64,000 nucleotides of DNA, from assembly GCF_947179515.1 (NCBI RefSeq), contig NC_067473.1:86008350-86072349 (forward strand), written 5' to 3'. This document shows, in pieces, positions 23,101-34,579 of the stretch. The translations under genes were made by a program, and so were the position numbers. The first letter of the stretch is position 1. Every line of letters begins with the position of its first letter. The DNA comes from Apodemus sylvaticus. Taxonomy: Eukaryota; Chordata; Mammalia; Rodentia; Muridae. The notes below the pieces were generated by a model. The model worked only from the letters and a program-made list of their open reading frames with translations. It was not told the origin of the DNA and searched no databases.

Positions 23101-23961
23101 TTTGGGTATGTTGTGCCTTCATTTTCATTAAATTCTAAAAAGTCTCTGATTTCTTTCCTTATTTCTTCTTTGGCCAAGGAGTCATTGAGTAGAGTATTGT
23201 TCATCCTCCATGTGTATGTGGGCTTTCTGTGGTTTTTGTTGCTATTGAAAACCACTCTTACTCCCTAGTAATCTGATAAGAGGCATGGGATTAGTTCGAT
23301 CTTCTTATATTTGTTGAAGTCTGTCTTGTGACCAATTAAATGTATGGTGATTTTTGAGAAGGAACCATGAGGTGCTGAGAAAAAGGTATATTCTTTTGCT
23401 TTAGGGTAAAATGTTCTATAAATATCAGTCAAATCCAATTGGTCCAAAGCTTCAATCAGTTTTACTGTGTCCCTGTTTAGTTTCTGTTTTCCCGATCGGT
23501 CCATTGAGGAGAGTGGAGTGTTGAAGTCCCCCACAATTATTGTGTTAGGTGCAATGTGTGCTTTGAGCTTTAGTAAAGTTTCTTTTACGAATGAGGGTGC
23601 CCTTGCATTTGGCGCATAGATGTTCAGAATTGAAAGTTCTTCTTGGTGGATTTTTTTCTTTGACCAGCAAGAAGTGTCCTTCTGTGTGTCTTTTGATGGC
23701 TTTTGGTTGAAAGTCAATTTTATCTGATATTAGAATGGCTAATCCTGCTCATTTCCTGTGACCATTGGCTTGTAAGATTGTCTTCCAGCCTTTTACTCTA
23801 AGGTAGTTTTTATCTTTGACACTGAGGTGTGTCTCCTGTATACAGCAAACTGTAGGGTCCTGTTTCTTTATCCAGTCTGTTAGTCTATGTCTTTTTATTG
23901 GGGAATTGAGACCATTGATGTTAAGAGATATTAGGGAATAGTGATTATAACTTCCTGTCAT
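20139..23961 (-). pseudogene. LINE-1 ORF2 (endonuclease/reverse transcriptase), broken
   Basis: Length (3.8 kb) is close to the normal ~1,280 codons, but the frame is interrupted. Endonuclease: 23961-23749 (NINGLNSPIKRHRLTDW, QETHL) and 23717-23265 (SILNIYAPNARAP, VGDFNTPLSS, FFSAPHGSFSK). Reverse transcriptase: 22910-21921 (GTLPKSF, NFRPISLMNIDAKILNKI, SLDAEKAFDKIQ, GTRQGCPLSPYLFN), then a break before the catalytic F-A-D-D box near 21855-21840, which is itself intact. C-terminal region: 20706-20260 (CWRGCGERGTLLHCWWGC). Multiple stops and frameshifts mean no full-length ORF2 protein. Confidence 0.92.
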
Positions 23962-24022
23962 TTTTGATGTTCTTTTTATATATGAGTGGTTATCTTCTTT
24001 TGGGTTTGATGAAGGAAGGTAA

Positions 24023-25204
24023 CTATCTTGCTTTCTCCAGGGTGTAGTTTCCCTCCTTGTATTGGAGTTTTCCTCCTATTATTCTTTGCAGAGCTGGGTT
24101 TGTGGAAAGATATTGTGTAAATTTGGTTTTGTAATGGAATATCTTGGTTTCTCCATCTATGGTGAATGAGAGTTTTGCTGGGTATAGTAGTCTTGGCTGA
24201 CATTTGTGTTCTCTTAGAGTCTGCATGAGATCTGCCCAGGATCTTTTAGCTTTCATGGTCTCTGGTGAGAAGTCTGGTGTGATTCTGATAGGTCTTCCTT
24301 TATATGTTACTTGGCCTTTCTCTCTTACTGCCTTTAATATTCTTTCTTTGTTTAGTGCATTTGGGGTTTTGATTATTATGTGACGGGAGGTATTTCTGCT
24401 CAGGTCCAGTCTGTTTGGAGTTCTGTAGGCTTCTTGTATATTCATAGGCATCTCTCTCTTTAAGTTAGGAAAGTTTTCTTCCATATTTTTGTTGAAGATA
24501 TTTGCTGGCCCTTTCTGTTGTAAATCTTCACTCTCATGTATACCTATAATCCTTAGGTTTGGTCTTCTCATTGTATCCTGGATTTCCTGGATGTTCTGTG
24601 ATACAAGCATTTTGCATTTTGCATTTTCTTTGACATTTGAGTCAATGGTTTCTATGGTATCTTCGGCATCTGAGATTCTTTCTTCCATCTCTTGTATTCT
24701 GTTGTTTATATTTGCATCTATGGCCCCTGATTTCCTCTCAAGGTTTCCTATCTGCAAAGTTGTCTCCCTTTGTGATTTCTTAGTTGTTTCTACTTCTGTT
24801 TTTAGATCCAGGATGGTTTTGCTCAGTTCCATCATTTGTTTGTTTGTGTTTTCCTGTAATTCTTTAAGAGATTTTTGTGTTTCCTCTTTCATGACTTCTG
24901 ACTGTTGACTCAAGTTCTCCTGCATTTCTTGGGCCTTATTCTCCTGCATTTCTTTAAGTGATTTTTGTGTTTCCATTATACAGGTTTCTAGCTTATTCAT
25001 GTTCCCCTGTATTTCTTTAAGAGATTCCTTCATGTCCTTTTTGTGTTCTTCTAGCAGCATCATGAACAGTGATTTTAAATCCAAATCTTGTTTCTCTGGT
25101 GTGTTGGCATAACCAGGACTTGCTGATGTTGGAGAGTTTGGTTCAGACGCGGCCATATTGCCTAGATTTCTGTTAGGAGCGTTCCTGTGTTTGCCCTTTG
25201 CCAT
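24023..25204 (-). CDS. LINE-1 ORF1 protein, open (393 aa)
   Basis: Uninterrupted frame from an ATG in 'caagATGGC' context to a stop at 24023. Order: basic N-terminus with SPTSASPGY; a long coiled coil (about residues 45-185) containing repeated QKSLKE(M/L)QEN units; an RRM-like domain (about 205-300, RRPNLRIIGIHESED); and a C-terminal nucleic-acid-binding domain (VREKGQVTYKGRPIRITPDF, then HKCQPRLLYPAKLS, TKFTQYLSTNPALQRI). Known role: trimeric RNA-binding chaperone of the L1 ribonucleoprotein. At 393 residues it is somewhat longer than the 357-371 I associate with common mouse L1 ORF1p; the extra length lies in the coiled-coil repeats. Expression unknown. Confidence 0.93.
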   Translation of the reverse strand: MAKGKHRNAPNRNLGNMAASEPNSPTSASPGYANTPEKQDLDLKSLFMMLLEEHKKDMKESLKEIQGNMNKLETCIMETQKSLKEMQENKAQEMQENLSQQSEVMKEETQKSLKELQENTNKQMMELSKTILDLKTEVETTKKSQRETTLQIGNLERKSGAIDANINNRIQEMEERISDAEDTIETIDSNVKENAKCKMLVSQNIQEIQDTMRRPNLRIIGIHESEDLQQKGPANIFNKNMEENFPNLKREMPMNIQEAYRTPNRLDLSRNTSRHIIIKTPNALNKERILKAVREKGQVTYKGRPIRITPDFSPETMKAKRSWADLMQTLREHKCQPRLLYPAKLSFTIDGETKIFHYKTKFTQYLSTNPALQRIIGGKLQYKEGNYTLEKAR

Positions 25205-26436
25205 CTTGTTCTCTGGAGCTAATTGGTCTTGTCTCTGGCTGGTGTTTCAGCCTCCTGAGAGGCTCTAGGGCTATTTCTGCAACACTGGATGGCAGGGTTT
25301 CCCCTGTTGCAGATTGCTGATTTGCTGTTCTCCTCTTGGGTGCCCTTGCAGCCCTAGTGTTCTTTGCCCCAGATTGTGTCTGTGAACCAGATGGTGCCTG
25401 TTTGCTCCTTCAGGGAGTGCTGAGGCTGTATGCTGCAGGGACCTTTTCTGTGCTGATCACTCTGCTGGGCAGCAGAACTCCCAACCAGGTTGGTGCACAC
25501 AAGGCTAGCCTAGCTGCTCAGGACCTGAGTCTAGGCAAAAGCCTGGCAGGCCAATGTCCGAGCAAAGTTCCCCTCAGCTGTAAGTGTTAATTGGGTCTGT
25601 CAGGTGGCTAGGATGGTGGCGTGTACACACGCCCTGAGAGTGCTGGGAGAGTCTGCTGGGCTAACAACCTCCTGGTCGGGTTGGCACACAGATGGCCCAC
25701 CGAGCAGCCCAGGGCCTGTGGGCAGTCCAGGGCCTGACAGTCTGAGACCCTTGCTATCCGCCTCGGTCTATGCCTGTTAGCCAGTTTGGTTTTGCCTGCT
25801 AGGTCTCTCTGGCTTCCTGTAGTCAAAATGGCAGTGGCATGCTCGCTGGCCCGGGCAAACAACCTTCTGGCCGGGTCGGCACACAGATGGCCCACCGAGT
25901 AGCCCAGGGCCTCGGGGCAGTCCAGGGCCTGACAGTCTGAGACCCCTGCTATGTCCGCCTCAGACTATGCCTGTTAGCTGGTTTGGTTTTGTCTGCTTGG
26001 TCTCTCTGGTTTCCTGTAGGCAAAATGGCGGCGGCGAGTGCACTGGCCCGGGCAAACAACCTCCTGGCCATTTGCCCCCCCCCCCCATCAGCCCAGGGCC
26101 TGGGTGCAGGCCAACGCCCGTCAGGCTTAGACCCCCGCGATGTTGGTCTCGGGTTATATTTGCGTACCTCAGTCTGTTTTCTCTGGAGACCGAGAATCAA
26201 TATGGAGGCCTCATAACTGACTGGCGGGAGGCAGAGTTCTGATGTGGCTTCTGTGTGGTGAAAGGCACCTTAAATCTGCCACTGCTTGCAGCCTGGCTGG
26301 CCAGCGATGGCCAGTGGTCGTGGGCGCAGGGTCTGCCTGGACCCTGTCCACTTGATTCTACTGCTGATAGCCCTTCCTCTGGACCAGCTGCTGCTGCTGT
26401 TGCTGCTGCCTCTGTTGCTGCTCATCGTCCAGTGTC
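25205..26436 (-). promoter_or_regulatory. L1 5' UTR with tandem ~196-bp monomers
   Basis: The motif 'aacaacct(c/t)ctgg' recurs at 25663, 25858 and 26055, i.e. periods of 195 and 197 bp. Each unit contains 'gcccagggcct', 'gtctgagacc' and 'ggtctctctgg'. At 26031-26039 'caaaatggc' (minus: GCCATTTTG) matches a YY1 core, and related 'aaaatggcag' occurs at 25826. Outer sequence (26110-26436) is a more diverged, CTG-rich part. GC-rich and CpG-containing, unlike the flanks. Known: mouse L1 monomers act as RNA polymerase II promoters. Whether this copy is active is unknown. Confidence 0.85.
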
Positions 26437-28976
26437 AATTTTTTTCTATCTTAATATTAAATATTTTCTATTTCTTTATTTGAACATCTATAACTTGCTT
26501 TTCTACTCACCAATTTTCACTAATTTTATTTTAACCTTTTTGTGTGTGTCAGTGTTTGTTCTGCATGGTGACTATATGTATGCAATATCCACAAAGTCCA
26601 TATGATATCTCTCAGAAATGTAGTTACAGGAGATTATGCACCAACATGTGGGCATGGGAACTCAAAATCATATGCCCTGACTGATGAAATTAATTCATAT
26701 GAATTTTTAGTTTTCAGGGAAATTTAATACCATATATCTAGCAGGCATATATGTGCGTACAACAGCAGAAAACAGTCAAGTAAGGATGCTGATGTGTGAG
26801 GTTAAGTATTTTAACCAGTACAGAGTCATGAGCATGACGTTCTATGTCAGGTAAGAAAAGTTATTGGGATAAAAGAAACAATATGTTGAAATAAGAATAC
26901 AGTATGTTTTAGTTGCTAGAGTTGAGAGTAACATCATTTAAAATATATTAAACCTGAGTGTTCCATCTTCTTTAAATCTTTTTTTATATTAAAATAGTGA
27001 AAATACCAACACAGTAAAAATTATATTATTTAATGAACCTATGTTTGCTAAATGTATAATGTCAATAAATGTGAATATGAATAAATGAAAATCTGATAAC
27101 AAATATGACAAAAGCAATTTTTATAACCTCACTGAGAAGAATGCCTCTCTTATTGGAAACCATCCTGATAATTGGCATTGCATCAATGAGGTCAGTTGCT
27201 TTGCTTTGGTGACTTTGGGAAATCCTGTCAATTTAGGGCCGTGCCCCATTCCCATCCAAAAGTCTTTGTGCACATAGGAAGTCAGTCCATTCCCAATGGA
27301 AATCATAGACTGAAAAGATGATTAATGAAGAAATTTACAAACCAAAAAATAACATCATAGAAGATAGGACCAAGGCCAGAAATTCTTTCAGCAAGAAGAA
27401 TTTTCTATGGGAACAAATAGAGGTGTTATGATAAATGTGAAATGAGGGTTTTATTGTCTAATATACATTGTTTAGGAAGAATGGGAAGTGCCATCTATAC
27501 ACAGTTTGGGCTGAAAAAATAGAGTGGAATTATTGCTTAGTGCCATGTGAGTATCACTGGTTCAGGATTGACTGCATTATTTGCATTTTGGTAAGGGATG
27601 CAATCTTTAACAAGAGTGTCTTTAGTGGATAAATAGTCTTTTTTATCTCATTTGACAGGGGATGTCTTCCCAAGAAAATGTTCCAAAAGAAACGGGACTG
27701 ATTCCATCCCTGGGACCTGGAACTTGCATGATGTAGTTCGTCATTTTCCTAAAATCTACCTTTATCCAGCAATTGAGGGAGGCTTACATCAAAGTAAGTA
27801 AAATCTCCGTTATCTGTTATTAACCAATATTGAAGGTGGGAAAAGCCCTTATGAATGACTCTTCCTAGGTGGCAGAAAACAAACAAAAATCAAGACAACA
27901 AATAAATAAATATTTTGCAAAGTTGGTCAAATTCGGCCATATACTTGATTTTTTAATTTCATTTTAGAAGACTAGAAAATGTTTCCTATACTCAATAATT
28001 TAATTTACAAAAAATATGTTGTAGTATCCTAAGAATGATGGGATTATATGAAAGAATTTTAAATGTTGTTTTAAGCATTATATAATTAAAAACAAATATG
28101 AAAGACATCTAAGTTACATAATTTGAACTGAATGTGTTATATTTATGAATGAGTATTTCATATTTCATAAATTATTATTTTATACAATTAGTATACAATT
28201 TGTATAACATAAAATATAATGTGATTATTATAATATGATAACTATAAGCATATGATGATAATCAGTGAATAACATGCCATGAATTTGAAGGAGAGTATAG
28301 ATGGCTACACACTTCAATATTTTTGGGGAAAAGGAAGTTTCAAAATGTTGTAACTATATTAAAATCTCAAATCAATAAGTACTTAATAAATAAGAATTTC
28401 TATATCATGATCTAATGAAAGCAAATTTATTTACTCCAGTTCCAAGTGGATTTTTAATTGACATCCATTTTGTCTCAAATACCACCATCCTATTTGAAGC
28501 AAGGTTTCTTGATCATAGGAATGCCTACCAGAATCTGGCAGGAGCACTGGGTATATAAATCTCATATGGAAGAAAACATCTTTTTATTTTGTTAATTGCA
28601 ACATAACTGTGTCCCCTGTCATGAAACTATGACACACTGTGCATGAATTTTTTGTTTTCTAATATATTTCAAGTATAAAAATGATTATGTCAAATTCAAG
28701 TTGAATTGTGCAGGATAATAATTTTAATAATATTGTTTTTTACCTTTTAACTTTATTAAGATAGAGTGCAGAGTCTCAAAATTTTTATCATTGTATAAGT
28801 AGACTTAAAATACATATGATTCCAATACAGTGTACTTACTCTTTCATACATGATACAGACACTCATGAGAAAAGAGTGCTGTTGCCAACTCTAACATTCA
28901 AGAAGCACACTTTTAAATAATTAAAAATTCCTCACCACATTTCCTTATTTATCAGAGACAATTTATGTTGCTTTAC
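26437..28976. other. Mostly single-copy AT-rich sequence
   Basis: The longest stretch without a recognisable repeat. It lies between exon 1 and exons 5-6 of lipocalin unit B, where exons 2-4 would be expected, but I found no convincing lipocalin barrel exon. The only exon-like object is at 27659-27793. Confidence 0.5.
27659..27793 (+). other. Candidate orphan exon, phase 1-1, 45 codons
   Basis: 135-bp open segment between a T-rich acceptor (...ttttttatctcatttgacag) and a strong donor (caaa|gtaagt). In the only open frame it reads GDVFPRKCSKRNGTDSIPG, then TWNLHDVVRHFPKIYLYPA. Both boundaries are phase 1, so the exon could be included or skipped without a frameshift. There is one Cys, an N-G-T glycosylation sequon and a G-T-W triplet reminiscent of the lipocalin G-x-W. 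However, exon length and the position of the triplet do not match lipocalin exon 2. I do not recognise the protein. It may be a chance open segment. Confidence 0.3.
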
Positions 28977-29118
28977 ATTTTTTTTTATTCATAGACAACA
29001 GTGTTGTTTTGACATAAGGTCTGGTTGTGTAGTCCAGACTAGAGTTGTTCTTATGATCTTCCTGCCTCATCCTTCCCAGAACTGAAATTACAGGTACGTG
29101 TCATTATCATGTACCTCT
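28977..29118 (-). mobile_element. Old B1-type SINE (minus)
   Basis: T-run at 28978-28987, then 'gtctggttgtgtagtccaga', 'atgatcttcctgcctca' and 'gaaattacaggtacgtg', which is the antisense of the 7SL-derived B1 body including the Pol III B-box region. Strongly diverged. The only SINE I could recognise in the window. Confidence 0.75.
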
Positions 29119-31982
29119 CCAATGTTCATATGTTTTGGTTATAATGTAAATCAACAATTATCACCTTCCAAAGCCTAGAGATAGAAGGTCTTACTCGAAG
29201 AGGCTTTTTTGACTGTTCAATAGGAATTGGCTGGACCTCAGAATTTTCTCATCTAAAAATGCATATTTGCAAAATAAAAGTCGTTTCATAATGGATTTTT
29301 TTTCCTATTTGGAGAAAAGTCAGCAACTTATGTTTTGGGGACTTATAGAAACTTTTCTTTTCCCTTTAGATGCTGAGATTCTTCTTTTCTTATATTCTTA
29401 ATTTATATTTCAAATGATTTCCCTTTCCTGGTTCCCCCCACCCCAAAAGTCCCATAAGCCCTTTCCCCTGCCCCTGTTCCCCAATCAAACCCCTCCCACT
29501 TCCCTGTCCTATTATTACCCTACAATGCTGGATCAAGCATTTCCAGGACCAGGGTCCTCTCCTTCCTTCTTCCTGGGCATCATTTTATATGTGAATTGTG
29601 CCTTGGGTATTCAGAGCTTCTGGGCTAATATCCACTTTTAAGTGACTGCATTCCATATGTGTTCTTTTGTAATTGGGTTACCTCATTTAAGATGATATTT
29701 TCCAATTCTACCCATTTGTCTAAGAATTTCATGAATACATTGTTTTTCATAGCTGAGTAGCATTCCATAGTGTAAATATACCACATTTTCTGTATACATT
29801 CCTCCATTGAGGGACATCTGGGTTCTTTCCAGCTTCTGGCTATTATAATAGGGCTCCTGTGAACATAGTAGAGCATGTGTCCTTATTATATGCTGGGGAA
29901 TCCTCTGGGTATATGTCCAGGAGTGGTATAGTGCAGTCTTCTGGTAGTACCGTGCCTAGTTCTCTGAGGAACTGCCAGACTGATTTCCACAGTGGCTGTA
30001 CCAGCTTGCAATCTCACCAGCAGTAGAGGAGTGTTCCTCTTTCTCTTCATCCTCACCAACCCCTGCTGTCTCCTGAGTTTTTAATCTTAGATATTCTGAC
30101 TGGTGTGAGGTAAAATCTCAGGATTTTTTTGATTTGCATTTCTGTGATGACTAAGAATGTTGAACATTTCTTTAGGTGCTTCTCAGACATTTGATATTCC
30201 TCCAGTGAAAATTCTTTGTGTAGCACTGTACCTCATTGTTTATTAGGGTTATATGGCTCTCAGGATTCTAACTTATTGAGTTCTTTGTAAATATTGGGAA
30301 ATAGCCCTCTGTCTAATGAAGGGTTGGCAAAGATCTTGTCCTAATTTGTTGGTTGCCATTTTGTCCTACTGACTGAGATCTTTGCCTTACAGAAACTTTG
30401 TAATTGTATGAGGTCCCATTTGTCATTCTTGATCTTAGAGCATAAGCTACTGGTATTCTGTTCAGGATATTCTCCCCTTTGCCCATGTGCTCAAGGCAAT
30501 ACCACAGTTTCTTTTCTATTACTTTCAGTGTGTCTGGTTTTATGTGGAGATCTTTGATCCACTTGGACTTGAGCTTAGTACAAGGAGATAAGAATGGATC
30601 AAGTTGCATTCTTCTGCATACTAGTTAACAGTTGAAAAAGCACCATTTGTTCAAAATGTTATCTTTTTTTCCACTGGATGTTTGTAGCTCCTTTGTGATC
30701 AAGTGACCATAGTTGTGTGGGTTAATTTCTGAGTCTTCAATTTTATTCCATTAATCTTTTGGACTGTCACTGCAGTGCCAATGCCATGCAGTTTTTAACA
30801 CTATTGCTCTGTAGTACTGCTTGACATCTGGGATACTGATTACACCGGAAGTTCTTTTACTATTGAGAATTGCTCTAACTCTATGAAGAAATGAGTTGGG
30901 ATTTTAATGGGGAATGCATTGTATCTGTATATTGCTTTTGGCAAGATGGCCATTTTTACTATATTAATCCTGCCAATCCTCAACCTTGGAAATTTTTTCC
31001 ATCTTCTAAGGTCTTCTTCGATATCTTTCTTCAGAGACTTAAAATTCTTATCATACATATCTTTCACTTGTTTGGTTAGAGTCACACCAAGACACTTTAT
31101 TTTGTTTGTGGCCATTGTGAAAGGTATAATTACCCTCTTCTTTTTGAGTCTGTTTGTCCTTTGAGTATAGGAAGGCTATTGAATTGCTTGAGTTAATTTT
31201 ATATTCTGCCACTTTCCTGAAATTGTTTATGAGCTGTAGGAATTCTCTGGTGGAGTTTTTTTTTGGGGGGGGGATTTCTTAAGTATACTATCATATCATC
31301 TGCAAATGGTGATTATTTGACTTCTTCCTTTCCAATTTATATCTCTTTGAACTTCTTTTGTTGTATAATTGCTCTAGCTAGAACTTCAAGTACTATATTG
31401 GATATATATGGAGAGAGAGGGCAGCCTTGTCTATTCCCTAATTTTAGTGGGATTACTTTAAGTTTCTCTCCACTTAGCTTGTTGTTGGCTACTGGTTTGC
31501 TCTATATTGCTTTTACTATGGTTAGACATGGGCTTTGAATACCTGTTCTTTCCAAGACATTTAACATGAAAGGATGCTGACTTGTGTCAAATGCTTTTTC
31601 AGCATCTAATTAAATGACCATGTGTTTTGTATCTATGAGATTTTTTTAATGTAGTGGGTTACATTGATAAATTTCAGTATATTGAACCATCCCTGCATCT
31701 CTGGGATGAAGCCTATTTGATCACTGTAAATGATAATTTTGATGTGTTTTTGATTCAGTTGGCAAGAATTTTATTGAATATTCTTGCATCTATATTCAAA
31801 AGGTAAATTTGTCTGAAGTTCTCTTTCTTTATTGGATCTTTGTGTGGTTTATGTATCAGTGAAATTGTGGCTTCCTAAAACGGGTTGGGTAGTGTACCAT
31901 CTGTTTCTATTTTGTGAATTATGTAAAGAGTATTGGTGTTAGATCTTCTTTGAAGGTCTGATAGAATTCTGCACTAAAACCA

Positions 31983-32007
31983 TGTTTTTTTTTTGGTTTT
32001 TTTTTTT

Positions 32008-32059
<52 letters not shown>
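31983..32059. repeat. T-run (~77 bp) inside L1 ORF2
   Basis: Replaces the short natural T-tract seen at the same ORF2 position in the other full-length L1 (about 22551-22557). Two GG interruptions near its left end suggest in-place expansion. Confidence 0.9.
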
Positions 32060-32060
<1 letters not shown>

Positions 32061-33499
32061 GAGACTGTCAATGACCACTTCTATTTCTTTAGTGGGTATG
32101 GGAAAGTTTAGATATTCTATCTGATCCTGATTTAACTTTGGTGCTTGGTGTTTGGTATCTGTCTAGGAAATTGTCCATTTCCTCTAGATTGCCCAATTGT
32201 GTTGAGTATAGATTTTCATAGTAGAATCTGATTTTTTTTTAATTTCCTCAGTTTCTGTTGTTATATTTCCCTTTTCATTTGTGATTTTTGTTAATTTGGA
32301 TACTCTCTCTGTACCCTCTGGTTAGTCTGGCTAAAGGTTTATCTATCTTGCTGATTTTCTCAAAGAACCAGCTCCTGGTTTTGTTGATTATTTGTATAGT
32401 TCTTTTTGTTTCTAGTTGTTTGTTTTCAGCCCTGAATTTAATGATTTCCTGCCTTCAACTCCTCTTGGGTGTATTAGCTTCTTTCTGTTCTAAAGCTTTT
32501 GGGTGTGCTGTTAAGCTGCTAGTGTATGTTCTCTCCAGCTTCTTTTCAGAGGCACTCAGAGCTATGAGTTTTCCTCTTAGCACTGCTTTCATTGTTTCCC
32601 ATAAATTTGCATATGTTGTGCTTTCATTTTCATTAAATTCTAAAAAGTCTTTGATTTCTTTCTTTATTTCTTCCTTGACTAAGGTATCATTGAGTAAAGT
32701 ATTGTTCAGCTTCCATTTGTATGTGGACATTCTGTTGTTTGTGTTGCTACTAAAGACTACCCTTCCTCTATAATGATCTGATAGGCGGCATGGGATTAAT
32801 TTGAACTTTCTTATCTGTTGAGGTCTGCTTTGTGAACAATTATATGGTCAATTTTGAAGAAGTTATCATGAGGTACTGAGAAGAAGGTATATTCTTTTGA
32901 TTTAGGATGAAATGTTCCATAGATATCTATTGAATCTATTTGTTCCAAAACTTCTGTTGGTTTTACTGTGTCTCTGTTTAGTTTGTGTTTCCCTGATCTG
33001 TCCATTGAAAAGAGTTGGGTGTTGAAGTCACCCACAATTATTGTGTGAGTTGCAATGTTTGCTTAAAGCTTTAGTAAAGTTTCTTTTACGAATGAGGCTA
33101 CCCTTGTATTTGGAGCATAGATGTTCAGAATGGAGAGTTCTTAGTAGATTTTCTTTTCTTTGATGAGTATAAAGTGTCCACTGTGTCTCTTTTGATGACT
33201 TTTGGTTGAAAGTATATTTTATTGGATATTAGCAAGAATACTCCAGCTTTTTTCCTAGTACCATTTACTTGGAAATTACTTTGATACTGACAATTGTTTC
33301 CTGTATGCAACAAAATCTTGGGTACTATATATGTATCCAGTCTGTTAGCATATGTCTTCTCATTGGGGAATGGAGTCCATTGATGATAAGAGATATTAAG
33401 GAATAGTGATTTGTGTTTCCTATTATTTTTGATGTATTTTTTATGTTTGTGTGGTTATCTTCTTTCTGTTTTGTTAAAAGAAGATTAATTTCTTTATTT

Positions 33500-34575
33500 T
33501 TCTACTGTGTAGTTTCTCTCCTTTTGTTGGTGTTTCCCAATCATTATTCTTTGAAGGGATGGATTTGTGGAACGATACTGTGTAAATTTGTTTTTGTCAT
33601 TGGAATACCTTGGTTTTTCCATTTATGGTAATTGAGAGATTTGCTGGATATAGCAGTATGGGTTGGCATTTGTGTTCCCTTAGTGTCTATATGACATCTG
33701 TCCAGGCTCTTCTGTCTTTCATAGTCTCTGGTGAGAAGTCTGGTATAATTCTGATAGGTCTACCTGTATGCTACTTGACATTTTTCCCTTACTGCTTTTA
33801 ATATTCTTTCTTTGTTTAGCACATTTGGTACTAATTGGTTTTAATTATTATGTGAAGGGAGGGATTTCTTTTCTGGTCAAATCTATTTGGAGTTCTATAG
33901 GCTTCTTGTATGTTCGTAGGCATCTCTTCTTTAGGTTTGGGAAGTTTTCTTCTATAATTTTGTTGAAGTCATTTATTTGTCTTTTAAGTTGGAAATCTTC
34001 ACTCTCTTCTGTTCCTATAATCCTTAGATTTGGTCTTCTCATTTTGTTCTGGATTTCCTGGACACTTTGGGTCAGGAGCTTTTGCATTTTGCATTTACTT
34101 TGACTGTTGTGTTAATGGTTTCTATGGTATCTTCTGCATCTGAGATTTTCTCTTCTATCTCTTGTATTTTTGTTGTTGAAGCTTGCATCCATGACTTCTG
34201 ACTTCTTTCCTAGGTTTTGTATGCCCAGAGTTGTTTCCCTTTGTGATTTCTTTATTGTTTCTATGTCCATTTTTTAGATCCTGGATGGCTTTGTTTAATT
34301 CCTTCACCTGTTTTGTTGTGTTTTCCAGTAGTTCTTTAAGGGCTTCTCCCTGTTTACTTGTGTTCTCCTGTATTTCTTTAAGGGTGCTAATTATGTCCTT
34401 CCTGAAGACTTCTAACAGCATCATGAGCTGTGATTTTTTAATCCAAATCTTGCTTTTCTGGTGTGTTAGGGTATATAGGAGTTGCTGTTGTGGGAGAATT
34501 GGATTCGGATAGTCGGATAGTGCCATATTGCCTTGATTTTTGTTAGTAATGCTTCTATGTTTGCCTTTTGCCATC
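33500..34575 (-). pseudogene. LINE-1 ORF1, broken
   Basis: Start region MAKGKHRSITNK... at about 34571. The coiled-coil piece (34571-34155) and the RRM-like piece (34087-33848, RRPNLRIIGTEESED) are in different frames, and the C-terminal domain is degraded. Confidence 0.88.
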
Positions 34576-34579
34576 TGGT

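Larger units (their letters stand above)
19884..26436 (-). mobile_element. Full-length LINE-1, mouse-type, minus strand (~6.55 kb)
   Basis: Complete order on the minus strand: monomeric 5' UTR (26436-25205), ORF1 (25204-24023), ORF2 region (23961-20139), short ~255-bp 3' UTR and A-tail. Flanks aattttttctat (19872-19883) and aatttttttctat (starting at 26438) fit a target-site duplication with one T of slippage. ORF1 is open but ORF2 is broken, so it cannot retrotranspose on its own. It sits in what would be an intron of lipocalin unit B. The 3' end type is the same as in the insertions at 3525-4982 and 44286-44695. Confidence 0.93.

Noticed and set aside
27121..27306. 61-codon minus-strand frame in single-copy DNA
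   Set aside because: No recognisable domain, no splice or promoter context; length is within chance expectation.
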